A DNA stretch of 64,000 nucleotides, taken from assembly GCA_942492715.1 (NCBI GenBank), contig CALOFW010000002.1, forward strand, positions 536,595-600,594, written 5' to 3'. The notes under the pieces are model-generated. The model ran no database searches and was not told the origin of the DNA. It was given only the letters and a program-made list of their open reading frames with translations. Positions 16,988 through 26,237 of this stretch are shown in pieces (within the stretch, counting starts at the first letter, position 1; each line of letters begins with the position of its first letter). Position numbers and translations under genes: made by a program. This DNA comes from Sva-07 sp942492715 (GTDB lineage Bacteria > Actinomycetota > Acidimicrobiia > Acidimicrobiales > Ilumatobacteraceae).

Positions 16988-19274
16988 ATGTCGCCGACGA
17001 AGACCCATCGCGTCGACGATCGGGTGGTGGTGCCCATCGCGGTGATGGCGGGCGTCGTCGCCGCTCTCGGCCCTGCAGAACCCACGGGATCGGCGGTCCC
17101 GGATGCGATGCTCGTGGCGGTGGCCGTCGCGGCGGTGACCTGGGCCGGGTCGACAGCTCGGTGGTGGGCGCTGGTCCTGCTCTCGGTCGTCGCGACGGCG
17201 ATCAGCAGCTCCCCGGCGCTGGCCGTGGCAGGAGCGCTCGCGGCGGCCGGCGCGTTGTGGATCGGGACGCAGCGACGCGATCTCCCGATTCCCCGCGCCG
17301 CGGTGGTCGCAGTGAGCCTCAACGTGGCGGTCCGTTCCGAGATCGGGGGGTTCCTCGGCCTGTCGGCCCTGCTCACCATCTGCGCGGCGACGATCGTCGG
17401 GGTGTCGGGACTGCGCCGTCGGCGTGGCGGTGTGCGTCGAGGCGCAGTGATCGCGGCGTCGGCGGTCGGGGTGCTCGCCGTGCTGGCGATCGTCGGCGGC
17501 GGCGCCGCTGCGCTCGGTGCACGCGCCGATCTCAGCGACGGCAACCGGTTGGCGCGCGACGGGATCTCGATGCTCGGCGACGGCGAGTACGCAGGAGCGG
17601 CCGATCGGTTCGATCAGGCGGCCGAGGCGCTGTCGTCGTCGAGCGCGCAGCTGGAACAGCCGTGGGCGAAACCGTCGGCGTGGATCCCCGTCCTGGCACA
17701 GCAACGATCCGCAGCGGTCGATCTCGCGGCGGTCGGCGGCATCGGCGTCGGCGGATCTCGCGGCGGCGCTGCGGGTGGTCGATCCGGAGCAGCTGCGTCT
17801 GGTCGGGGGGCGCTTCGACCTCGACGCGATCCGGCTGATCGAGCAGCCGTTCGCGACGGTCCAGGAGTCGATCGTCGAACTGCGCGATGCGATCGATCGG
17901 GCCGATTCGCCATGGCTGGTCGCGCCGCTGGCCGATCGGCTCGCGGATCTCGACGGCGAGCTGGACGACAACGAGGAGCGCGTCGACAACGCCGTGAACG
18001 CGGTGCGGCTGGCGCCACAGCTGCTGGGCGCCGACGGGCCACGCCGATACTTCGTTGCGTTCACCACGCCGGCCGAGGCGCGGGGCATGGGTGGGTTCAT
18101 GGGGAACTGGGCGGTGTTGACCGCGACCGACGGCCGGATCCGGCTCTCTGACTTCGGCCGGACGCGCGAACTGAACCTCGGTGGGCGGGACCAGCGATTC
18201 GTGACCGGCCCCGAGGACTGGCTCGAACAGTGGGGACGGTACGGGTTCACCAACGGACCGGACGGGAGTACGAGCGACACCCCCTGGTCGAACATCACGA
18301 TCTCTCCGGTGTTCCCGTCGACGGCGCAGGTGATCGAGGAGCTGTTGCCGCAGAGCGGCGGACCGGAGATCGACGGGGTCTTCGCGATGGACCCGCAGGT
18401 GCTGGAGGCACTGCTGTCGATGACCGGCCCGGTCTCGGTCGAGGGGTCCGAGCGTCGCCTCGACGAGTCGAACGTGCTCCAGTTCCTGCTGGTCGACCAG
18501 TACGAGATCGACGACAGGAGGTCCCGCGTCGACCTGCTGGAGGACGTCTCTCGTGCGACCATCCAGCAGGTGCTCGGTGGTGCGCTGCCGAACCCGACGG
18601 TGGTTGCACGCGAACTCGGACCGATGGTGGCGCAGGGGCGCCTGGCCGGCTGGGCGGGCGATGCCGACGAGCAGGCGCTGTTCGAGTCGGTCGGACTCGC
18701 GAGCTCGCTCCCTGCGCTCGACGGCGGTGACGGAATCGCGGCGGTGTTCAACAACGCCGGACCGAACAAGATCGACGTCTACCTCGAACGTGACCTCACC
18801 TACACGGCGGTCGTCGACGAGCGGACCGGAACGGTGTCGGCAACGATGCAGCTCACGCTCACGAACACCGCGGATCCCGATGGGCTGCCCGAGGGCGTCG
18901 TCGGCAACTACACGGGTGACCCTCTCGGCACCAATCGGACGCTGCTGTCGTTGTACTCGGCCCTTCCCCTCGTCGAGGCCACCGTCGATGGCAAGCCGCT
19001 CGTGATGCGCGCTGGTGAGGAGGTGGGGTGGCTCGTGAACTCGGCGTTCCTCGGGATCCCCCCGGGTGGGTCGATCACCGTGACCGCCGTCTACGAGGGT
19101 GAACTCGATCTCCCGATCGGCTACACGCTGGCGCTGCGGCCGCAACCGATGGTGGTCCCCGAGCGCCGGACGATCGACGTCTCGAGCGCCGACGGTTCGA
19201 CGCTCATCAGCGAGTCGGGGGTCGCCGACCGGCCCGAAGTGCTGCCTGTCGACCCGGCCTTGCGCGACGGCTAG
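16988..19274 (+). CDS. DUF4012 membrane protein (copy 2), one frameshift
   Basis: About 760 residues, read in one frame from ATG 16988 to ~17750 and in the next from ~17750 to 19274. The slip lies in a GGC/GGA-rich patch (17735-17755), where the second frame resumes with DLAAALRVVDPEQLRLVGG. Segments match copy 1 closely: FVAFTTPAEARGMGGFMGNW, DGVFAMDPQVLEALLSMTGP, ELGPMVAQGRLAGW and NNAGPNKIDVYL. Unlike copy 1 it begins almost directly at the first membrane segment, without the low-complexity cytosolic extension. It sits between the sugar transferase and the dehydratase, supporting a role in EPS assembly or surface attachment. Confidence 0.8.
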
Positions 19275-19282
19275 CTTGGCGA

Positions 19283-21124
19283 GTGGTGCCCCCGCAGTCC
19301 GAGTCTCCGCGATCCGCCTTCTTCCAGGCCGCCCGGCGGCGGCTTCCGCTCGTCCATTTCGCGGTCGACAGTGTCTTGTGGCTGGTCGCCATTCCCGCCG
19401 GCGTACTGCTGCGCTACGACTTCGATCTCGCGCGCATGTGGAAGCGCGAGATCGCCCTCGCCATGTTGGCTGCCGTTGCGCTCCAGGGCGTCTTCGGGCT
19501 GTTGTACGGGCTGTACCGGCGCCGCTGGAGGTACGGGAGTTTCGACGAGGTCCGCATCGTTGCGCTCACTGCGCTGTCGGTCGGGCTCGTCATGACGATC
19601 CTGTGGTGGGGTGCGTCGGATTCGACCGATCGCGCGATTCCTCGGTCGGTGCCGCTCCTGGCCACGGCGATCAGTCTGCTCGGACAAATCGCTGTTCGAT
19701 CGATGTGGCGGCTGTACGTGGAGCACCGTGATCGCCCGGAGGGCGACCACCTCCAGCGTCTTGTGGTCGTCGGTGCCGGCGACGCCGCCGAGCAGGTGCT
19801 GCGAACCCTGCGGATGTCGTCCGATGCCCCGTTCGTGCCGGTCGCGATGGTCGACGACGATCCGGCCAAGCGGAATCTGCGCATGTTGCGCGTTCGGGTC
19901 GATGGCACGGTGGACGAAGTGGCAGCGGTTGCCGATCGTCACCATGCAACCGCGGTGTTGATCGCCGCTCCCTCGGCCGAGAGTCCGTTCATCAGGCGCG
20001 TGACCGGGCTCGCGGATGCAGCCGGACTCGACGTGTTCGTGCTCCCGACGGTCGACAAGATGCTCGGAGGGGTGCACGTTGGTGACATCCGGCCGGTGAA
20101 CGAGGACGATCTGCTCGGCCGGCACCCGGCCGACATCGACCCGATCGCCGTGGCGGAGTACATCACCGGCCGGCGAGTGCTCGTCACCGGCGCCGGCGGC
20201 TCGATCGGCAGCGAGTTGTGCCGTCAGTTGGTCCGCTTCGAGCCGGCCGCATTGGTGATGCTCGATCGCGACGAGAGCGGGCTGCACAGCACGCAACTGT
20301 CGATCGAGGGGCGGGCGATGCTCGACAACCCGAACCTCGTCCTGGCCGACATTCGAGATCCGGCACGCATCGACGAGGTGTTCGAGACGTATCGGCCCGA
20401 CGTCGTGTTCCACGCTGCCGCACTCAAACACCTCCCATTGCTGGAGATGCACCCGAGCGAGGGGTGGAAGACGAACGTCGGGGGCACGGAGATCCTGCTC
20501 GAGGCAGCCCGCCGGCACGGCGTGAGACGTTTCGTCAACGTCAGCACCGACAAGGCCGCCGATCCGACGAGCGTGCTCGGCTGGACCAAGCGGATCACGG
20601 AGCGACTGACGGCGTACGCGTCGCAGCAGGGTCCCACCGAGTGCGTGTCGGTGCGGTTCGGCAACGTGCTCGGCTCGAACGGGTCGGTGTTGCGCTCGTT
20701 CGAGTCGCAGGCTGCCAACGGCGGTCCGATCACGGTGACCGATCCCGACATCACCCGCTACTTCATGACGATCGCCGAGGCCTCGAAGCTCACGATCTAC
20801 GCCGGCGCGATCGGAGCTCCCGGTGAGGTGCTGATCCTCGACATGGGTGATCCGGTCCGGATCGTCGACGTCGCGCGGCGCTTCGCCGACCTGCACGATC
20901 CGCCGATCGAGATCGTGTTCACCGGGCTCCGACCGAACGAGAAGCTCCACGAGGACCTGATCGCGTCGAACGAGCACGGCGAGCGTCGGGTGCATCCGCT
21001 GATCACCCATGTGGCGGTGGATCCGCTGGCACCGTCGCCGGTGATGCTCTCGGGCCCGATCCCGACGTTCGACGAGATGCGAGCGATCGCGATGGCGGAC
21101 GTCCCCGGCACGGTCGACGCGTGA
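19283..21124 (+). CDS. Membrane-bound nucleotide-sugar 4,6-dehydratase (CapD/WbpM/PglF family)
   Basis: 613 residues from GTG 19283. Four membrane helices lie in the first ~150 residues, followed by a CoA-binding-like Rossmann domain (LQRLVVVGAGDAAEQVL) and the SDR catalytic domain: GAGGSIGSE (~302-310), HAAALKHLPLLE, VNVSTDKAADPTS, GWTKRITE, RFGNVLGSNGSV. It should convert UDP-GlcNAc to the 4-keto-6-deoxy sugar, the precursor of bacillosamine-like or QuiNAc/FucNAc residues. The next gene, a PLP aminotransferase, overlaps by 4 bp and would act on its product. PglC-, PglD- and PglE-like genes in the same locus support a diacetamido-trideoxyhexose. Confidence 0.9.
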   Translation: MVPPQSESPRSAFFQAARRRLPLVHFAVDSVLWLVAIPAGVLLRYDFDLARMWKREIALAMLAAVALQGVFGLLYGLYRRRWRYGSFDEVRIVALTALSVGLVMTILWWGASDSTDRAIPRSVPLLATAISLLGQIAVRSMWRLYVEHRDRPEGDHLQRLVVVGAGDAAEQVLRTLRMSSDAPFVPVAMVDDDPAKRNLRMLRVRVDGTVDEVAAVADRHHATAVLIAAPSAESPFIRRVTGLADAAGLDVFVLPTVDKMLGGVHVGDIRPVNEDDLLGRHPADIDPIAVAEYITGRRVLVTGAGGSIGSELCRQLVRFEPAALVMLDRDESGLHSTQLSIEGRAMLDNPNLVLADIRDPARIDEVFETYRPDVVFHAAALKHLPLLEMHPSEGWKTNVGGTEILLEAARRHGVRRFVNVSTDKAADPTSVLGWTKRITERLTAYASQQGPTECVSVRFGNVLGSNGSVLRSFESQAANGGPITVTDPDITRYFMTIAEASKLTIYAGAIGAPGEVLILDMGDPVRIVDVARRFADLHDPPIEIVFTGLRPNEKLHEDLIASNEHGERRVHPLITHVAVDPLAPSPVMLSGPIPTFDEMRAIAMADVPGTVDA

Positions 21125-22326
21125 GCGACGGCGAGTCGTCGGGGCGCGTCTTCCTCAGCCCACCCGATGTGGGCTCCGCCGAGCGGGCGGCGTTGTTGCG
21201 GGCGTTCGACAGTGGGTGGGTGGCGCCGGTGGGCCCGGAGCTCGACGCGTTCGAGGCGGAGCTCGCGGCGTTCGTCGGCTGGCCGGGCGTGGTGGCGATG
21301 TCGAGTGGGACCGCAGCGTTGCACCTTGCGCTGGCGGTGCACGGTGTCGGCCCGGGCGACGAGGTGATCGTGTCGACGTTCACCTTCGCGGCGACCGCCA
21401 ACGCCGTCACCTACGTGGGGGCGACGCCGCGATTCGTCGACAGCGACGCGGCGACGTGGAACATGAACCCGGAGTTGTTGGCCGACGAGTTGGCGGCGAT
21501 GCGCGCCGGTGGTCGGCTTCCGGCAGCGGTGGTCGTGGTCGACCTGTACGGGCAGTGCGCCGACTACGACGAGATCGTGCCGCTGTGCGTGGAGTACGGG
21601 GTGCCGGTCATCGAGGACGCCGCGGAGGCCCTCGGCGCCTCCTACCGGGGGCGGTCGGCGGGAACGTTGGGCGACTGCGGGATCTTCTCGTTCAACGGCA
21701 ACAAGATCATGACCACCTCTGGGGGAGGAGCGTTCGCGTCACCCGACGTCGCGGTCGCCGACCGGGTGCGGTATCTCGCCACGCAGGCTCGCCAACCGGC
21801 CGTGCACTACGAGCACACCGAGATCGGCTTCAACTACCGCCTGAGCAATCTGCTCGCGGCGATGGGGCGGGCGCAGTTGGAGCGGCTGCCGGAGATGTCG
21901 GCACGGCGCCGGTCGATCAACGGCCACTACCGCCGCGCGCTCGCCGACGTTCACCGGCTGTCGTTCATGCCGATCGCCCCGTTCGGGCCCAACGCGGACG
22001 GCGGCGACGGCGGCGACGGCGGCGACGAGTGGGGCGGCTGGAACGGGTGGCTGACCTGTGTGACGTTCGACGATCCGGCGGTGCGCGACGCCGTCCAGGC
22101 GGCGCTCGAGGCGGTCGACATCGAGAGCCGGCCGCTGTGGAAGCCGATGCATCTGCAGCCGGTGTTCGCCGACGCACCGGCTCGCGTCGACGGCACGAGC
22201 GAGCACCTGTTCACGCACGGCTTGTGCCTGCCGTCGGGGAGTGCACTCACCGACGGCCAAGTGGAGCGGGTGATCTCCGTGGCCGCGGCGGCCACCGTGG
22301 AGGGCGGAACGCTCAGCCGCCGGTGA
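21121..22326 (+). CDS. DegT/DnrJ/EryC1/StrS aminotransferase (PglE-like)
   Basis: 401 residues. The PLP lysine is K195 in FNGNKIMTTSGGG, with upstream blocks SSGTAALHLAL, STFTFAATANAV, DLYGQCADYD and IEDAAEALGA and the downstream motif IGFNYRLSNLLAAMGRAQLE. This family transfers an amino group to keto-sugars; following the 4,6-dehydratase by GTGA overlap, it probably makes a UDP-4-amino-4,6-dideoxy-GlcNAc. A GGD triplet repeat (21998-22026) forms an extra surface loop not typical of the family. The 3' end runs into the convergent, broken secreted-protein gene. Confidence 0.9.
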   Translation: MSDGESSGRVFLSPPDVGSAERAALLRAFDSGWVAPVGPELDAFEAELAAFVGWPGVVAMSSGTAALHLALAVHGVGPGDEVIVSTFTFAATANAVTYVGATPRFVDSDAATWNMNPELLADELAAMRAGGRLPAAVVVVDLYGQCADYDEIVPLCVEYGVPVIEDAAEALGASYRGRSAGTLGDCGIFSFNGNKIMTTSGGGAFASPDVAVADRVRYLATQARQPAVHYEHTEIGFNYRLSNLLAAMGRAQLERLPEMSARRRSINGHYRRALADVHRLSFMPIAPFGPNADGGDGGDGGDEWGGWNGWLTCVTFDDPAVRDAVQAALEAVDIESRPLWKPMHLQPVFADAPARVDGTSEHLFTHGLCLPSGSALTDGQVERVISVAAAATVEGGTLSRR

Positions 22327-23239
22327 CACGGCGACGTCGTGGTGGAGGTCGACGGTGGAGTCGTGCTCGTCGGCGAGTGGTGGACGTCGTCGACGGCGTC
22401 GACGTGGTCGTCGTGGCCGGCGTCGTGGTGGTGGTGCTCGTGGTCGTCGGTCGACTCGTTCGGCTTCGGCTTCGGTTTCGGTCCGTTGCCGGGCTTGTCG
22501 GTGGTGGTCGTCGTGGTGCTGGTCGTGCTGCTGGTGGTGGTGTCGCTGTCGGCTCGACCGGTGCCCAGATCGACCGAGGGCTCGTCGATCGGCGTTCGGG
22601 TCGATCAGCGTCGGTGCGATACCTGCTCCGGGCTGGATGACGATTGCGCCGCCGGCGCTGCGCTCGACGGGACCGGATGCGCAGCGCTCGACGGTGCGCT
22701 GTCACACGACGGCAATCCGGCAGGGGCGGAGTTGCCGTTGCTCGTCCCGAGCGAGAAGCCGTCCCTCAGCGTGTCGTTGTTCTTGACCTCGAACGTGGCG
22801 GTGCCGTAGCCGCGGCACCGCCGTTGCGGAACCGCGATCCGCCCGGGCAGGTTGCACGGACCCCAACCGAGATCGTGGCGCTGCCGCCTTCTTGCCGCCA
22901 CAGATTCGGCACATCAGACCCAACGGACACGCATTCCAGTCGTTCCGGTACCCCCGCTCCGTCCGTTGGGAATGGATGATGTGGAGGCGTACTCGTAGGC
23001 CGAGGGGGGTCGTCCGGCGCACGGACACGTGCCGTTGTCGTCCGGAGACCGTCGATCGACAGGAAGTCGCCGTTGGTGCCGTTCGCATTGGCCGTCTGGT
23101 GACATTGACGTCGGTGACCTGTTGCGATTTCGAACTGGCAGGTTTCGCTGCCGTTGGCGGCGTGCGCTGGTTGGGAGATGATGATCGATCCCGCAGCGAC
23201 GGTCGTGGTGGACGCCGCCAGCATTCGGAGGCGCGTCAC
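22313..23239 (-). pseudogene. Secreted Thr- and His-rich protein, several frameshifts
   Basis: ATG 23239 starts a good signal peptide (MLAASTTTVAAGSIIISQPAHA, cleavage near residue 28), after which the protein is spread over frames with at least four shifts, one at a run of six G near 23005. Recognisable pieces are GYGTATFEVKNNDTLRDGF, SAGGAIVIQPGAGIAPTLI and a long C-terminal low-complexity part of Thr/Ser runs, KPKPKP, and a His/Asp stretch with DDHEHHHHDAGHDDH. It would be an exported, possibly metal-binding or surface-exposed protein. No family recognised. It lies downstream of the HprK-like gene on the same strand and may be part of that set. Confidence 0.5.
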
Positions 23240-23421
23240 GGCGACTGAGCCCCGAGCGCGGTTGATCCGTCGGCAGCCGCCATGACCTCACGATACAGCG
23301 TCACTACCACACTCGGTAGGCATTCGACCACATCTTCACGATTTCTGGAGCATTCTGACGGGTGACGATCCGGTCGAGCGCTTTCCCTCGCATTGCCGTG
23401 GTTGCTCGTTTCGGGGCTGTC

Positions 23422-24335
23422 TCAGGTCGTTGGGGAATGGTCGAAGGTCTGAGCGAGGCAAGCGGCGGCTTCGAAGGCGTCGGAGTAGACCACGTCGTAT
23501 GCGTCGACCTCGTTCGCGTAACGAGCCGTTCGAGTCCTCGGAAGGTGTCGAGGTCCGACTGGTGCGCTGCCGAGGACCAGCTGCATCAGGCGAGTCAGGG
23601 CGTCGACGGGGCCGACAGCGTCGAGTCGTGGTGCCGATGCCCGAGCCCGCCGTGTGGCCTCGAACCGCGGAAAGACGAGCGCCGCCACGGCAGCCGGGCC
23701 GAGCGGTGGTGCGGGTCGGGCTCCGAACTCGGACGGAGGCACGAATCGCTCGTCGCTCTCGAAGCGGCCCCGCCGGGCGCTGGAGGCGTGGGACGCTCGG
23801 CGCGAGCAGGTCGACTCCGGGCATCCTGAGGGCGGCCGGCTTCCCGTACGGTGCCACCACGAGATCCGCCGGGTCGAAGGCGCTCACTTCGTCGGCGAGC
23901 AGGCCATGTCGGCCACCTCCGACGAGCGCGAGCGCCGCTGCCAGCGTCGTCTTGCCGGAGTGCGAGGCGCCGGCGAGCACGACGGCGCCGTGCGCTCCGG
24001 TGACGGTGGATGCGTGCAGCGCGACCGAGCCGTTCTCGCGAAGCGTGCTCGCGACACGGCGGTTCAGCTCCATCAGCACGTGCGAGATCACCGAGCCCTC
24101 GGGCAGAGTGACTCGTGGAGCGGCTCGTCGTCGAATCGCACCCGCACCCGGAGTCGTCACCGTCGGGCTGGTGACATCGGCTCGATGTCGATGCAGTGGT
24201 TGGCGTCGTCGCCGAATCGAGGGGGTCGACACGCATGTCGATGAGCAACTCGTCGAACGCGCCGACGATCTCGGCATCGGACGACGCAATCTGGAACGTG
24301 AAGCCGTGCGCCTCGAACGCTGGGGTGGTGGTCAT
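23422..24335 (-). pseudogene. HPr-kinase-like protein (HprK-related), frameshifted
   Basis: About 300 residues over three frames. The start (ATG 24335) overlaps the preceding stop as ATGA and reads FEAHGFTFQIASSDAEIVGAF. The middle, in another frame, has the kinase core: VALHASTV, the P-loop AGASHSGKTTLAAALAL, then GLLADEVSAFDPADLVVAPYGKP. The C-terminal third (to 23422) is helical in the third frame. This matches HPr-kinase-related proteins (TIGR04352-like) that accompany PqqD-like proteins in EPS and lasso-peptide loci, not classical HprK. In paeninodin-type lasso clusters such kinases phosphorylate the peptide C-terminus. Substrate here unknown. Confidence 0.65.
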
Positions 24336-25141
24336 CGCCCGATCAACTCGACGATCCGCTGACGCACGACGGTCCGGTCAGCCGAGATCGAAATCCGTCC
24401 GTCGCGGACGAGTCGTTCGACGATCGAGAACCACGTCGTCGATGGGTGACGTGCGGCGAAACGGCTGAGGAGCGATGCGGCGCTGCCGACCTCCGACCGG
24501 GACTCGTCGTGGTCGTGGTCGTGGTCGTGCTCGTGGTCCGGGGGCGCCGAGTCGAGGGCGACGATGCCGGCCAGCGCGTCGGTTCGCCAGGTCGTGGTCG
24601 ACGTGTCCGGGGGGTCGACGCCGACTGCGGCCCAGTCGAGGCCGTCGAGAGGTGGTGGCACACGCACCATCGTGCCGTCGATCGACACGGTCCAGGTCGG
24701 CAGCTCGCGTATCCCGGCGTCGGTGATGGTGGCATCGGCCGTCAGGGTGGGCGGTCTGGCGTCGACCAGCACGATGCCACCGCTCCCCGCGAACGCCCTC
24801 ATGCCCGACCAGATCGGTGTGTCGTCCTGGCGGGCGAGCACGCCGCCGAGCACCGCGGCGAGCGCTCGCACGACGTCGTCAGCGTGTCGGGACCGCGCCA
24901 TCAGCAGCTGGCCGAGGCGCAGCTGGGGAACCGGTCTCGGGCCACGGAGCGCTACGGCGTCCGCTGGTCGGTTGTGCGTTCCGGTGTCGAGCCGGACGTC
25001 GAACAGCCAGGGCACGTCGGGCTGGGCATCATCGACCCAGGCCGCGAACAGCGCCCGGAGTCGTGCCAGGGTGGCATCGGTGTCGGCGCGCAGGCCGACG
25101 AGTTGCGTGCCGACGCGGAGCGTCACGGTGCCCGCTCCCAC
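24332..25141 (-). CDS. Hypothetical protein of the PqqD-HprK set
   Basis: 269 residues, intact, between the PqqD-like gene (21 bp upstream) and the HprK-like gene (4-bp overlap). No family recognised with certainty. A helical N-terminal part (DATLARLRALFAAWVDD) is followed by an alpha/beta middle, where a segment FAGSGGIVLVDARPPTL sits about where an HprK-like fold would carry its P-loop. A striking HEHDHDHDHDE run (~215-225) follows, encoded by a GTCGTG repeat, and then a helical tail. A degenerate kinase-like subunit or a metal-dependent partner are both possible. Tight coupling implies that it acts with its neighbours. Confidence 0.7.
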   Translation of the reverse strand: MGAGTVTLRVGTQLVGLRADTDATLARLRALFAAWVDDAQPDVPWLFDVRLDTGTHNRPADAVALRGPRPVPQLRLGQLLMARSRHADDVVRALAAVLGGVLARQDDTPIWSGMRAFAGSGGIVLVDARPPTLTADATITDAGIRELPTWTVSIDGTMVRVPPPLDGLDWAAVGVDPPDTSTTTWRTDALAGIVALDSAPPDHEHDHDHDHDESRSEVGSAASLLSRFAARHPSTTWFSIVERLVRDGRISISADRTVVRQRIVELIGR

Positions 25142-25162
25142 CGAGCGGTCGGCTGGTGTGCC

Positions 25163-25588
25163 TCAAGGATCGGGTGGCCCGGTCAGGATCTCGGTGCCGT
25201 CGGATGCGAGCGTGGGTTCGGTGGTCGCGGCCACCTCTCTGGGGGCGACGTGGCCTGCGAGGAGTCCCTCGTCGGCGAAGCGTTCGAGGGTCTCGTACAC
25301 GACTGGGGCCACCTCCTCGGTGCTGAGGGCGAACGTGTTTGCCAGTTCCTCGATCATCGTGGCGACGTCGGTGGAACCGTCGCAGCACAGCCAGACGGCG
25401 CCGGCGATCGCACCGAGTCGGTGCAGCATCGACGAGGCTTCGTCGAACAACACCGCTTCGCCGTCGAACACGGCGATCTCGACCCCGTCGATCGCCGCAG
25501 GTGTGTCGGTGGCGGAGAAGTGGGCACCGGGCACCGGCCCAGACTGCCCGGCGGTGCCGACCACGTCAACGACCGTCGGTGGGCGCAT
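25163..25588 (-). CDS. PqqD-family peptide-binding protein (RRE)
   Basis: 141 residues from ATG 25588, overlapping the sugar-transferase stop by 23 bp. It has the PqqD winged-helix pattern: VEIAVFDGEAVLFDEASSMLHRLGAIAGAVW followed by a DVATMIEELANTF-type helix and LERFADEGLL. PqqD-like domains (RiPP recognition elements) bind leader peptides and deliver them to modifying enzymes. In HPr-rel-A systems a PqqD-family protein accompanies the HprK-like kinase. No leader-like small ORF was found in this sub-operon, so its client may be elsewhere. Confidence 0.8.
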   Translation of the reverse strand: MRPPTVVDVVGTAGQSGPVPGAHFSATDTPAAIDGVEIAVFDGEAVLFDEASSMLHRLGAIAGAVWLCCDGSTDVATMIEELANTFALSTEEVAPVVYETLERFADEGLLAGHVAPREVAATTEPTLASDGTEILTGPPDP

Positions 25589-26201
25589 CGCCCAGGAACT
25601 CGGGCATCGTGGCGTGATCCGTGGCGGCGACGCCCGATCGGGAGAACACGGCCCGAGCGGTCCGGGCGAGGATGGATGCGTCGACGCGGGGTGACGCATG
25701 GTCGACGTACCACACGTCGAGTGCGAGCTTGGTCGGCCAGTCGAGGGCATTGCGTCCGTTGACCTGTGCCCACCCGGTGATCCCGGGGGTGGCGTCGAGG
25801 CGCCGGCGTTGCTCGTCGTCGTAGCGTTCCACGTAGGCGAGCGGCAGCGGGCGGGGCCCGATCAGGCTCATGTCGCCGCGCAGCACGCTGAACAGCTGGG
25901 GGAGTTCGTCGAGGCTGGTCGAGCGGAGCCGTCGCCCGAAGTCCGTGAGGCGCTCGTCGTCGTCGAGCGGCCGCCCGTCGGGGCCGCGGGCGTCGGTCAT
26001 CGAGCGGAACTTGATCACCTCGATCGGCCGTGCCGCACGTCCGGCGCGCTGTTGGCGGAACAGCACCGGCGAGCCGAGGCGGAGCCGCACGGCGATCGCG
26101 AGGACGACGAGGATCGGGGAGGCGACGATGATCGCCCCGAGCGCGACGAGGATGTCGGCACCCCGCTTGAGTGGAGAGTCGAGCCACGCCGATCGGGTCA
26201 C
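25566..26201 (-). CDS. PglC-like polyprenol-phosphate phosphoglycosyl transferase
   Basis: 211 residues from GTG 26201. It is the small monotopic form: one N-terminal helix (ADILVALGAIIVASPILVVL), GSPVLFRQQRAG, EVIKFRSMTDARG, a DE-type catalytic dyad in TSLDELPQL, LRGDMSLIGPRPLPL, TPGITGWAQVNGR and LDVWYVDHAS. These features match Campylobacter PglC, which moves diNAcBac-1-phosphate to undecaprenyl phosphate. It is thus a second initiating transferase in the locus beside the WbaP type. It is divergent from the PglD-like gene (36 bp apart) and heads the PqqD-HprK sub-operon. Confidence 0.88.
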   Translation of the reverse strand: MTRSAWLDSPLKRGADILVALGAIIVASPILVVLAIAVRLRLGSPVLFRQQRAGRAARPIEVIKFRSMTDARGPDGRPLDDDERLTDFGRRLRSTSLDELPQLFSVLRGDMSLIGPRPLPLAYVERYDDEQRRRLDATPGITGWAQVNGRNALDWPTKLALDVWYVDHASPRVDASILARTARAVFSRSGVAATDHATMPEFLGDAPTDGR

Positions 26202-26237
26202 GGAGCCGAGCGTAGGTTGGCGGGTAGCTTGTGCGGC

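Noticed and set aside
22360..22560. Low-complexity GTGGTGGT/CGTCGTGG tract as a possible CRISPR or satellite array
   Set aside because: No regular spacer pattern; in the minus frame it reads as Thr/Ser and His/Asp-rich coding sequence after a signal peptide.
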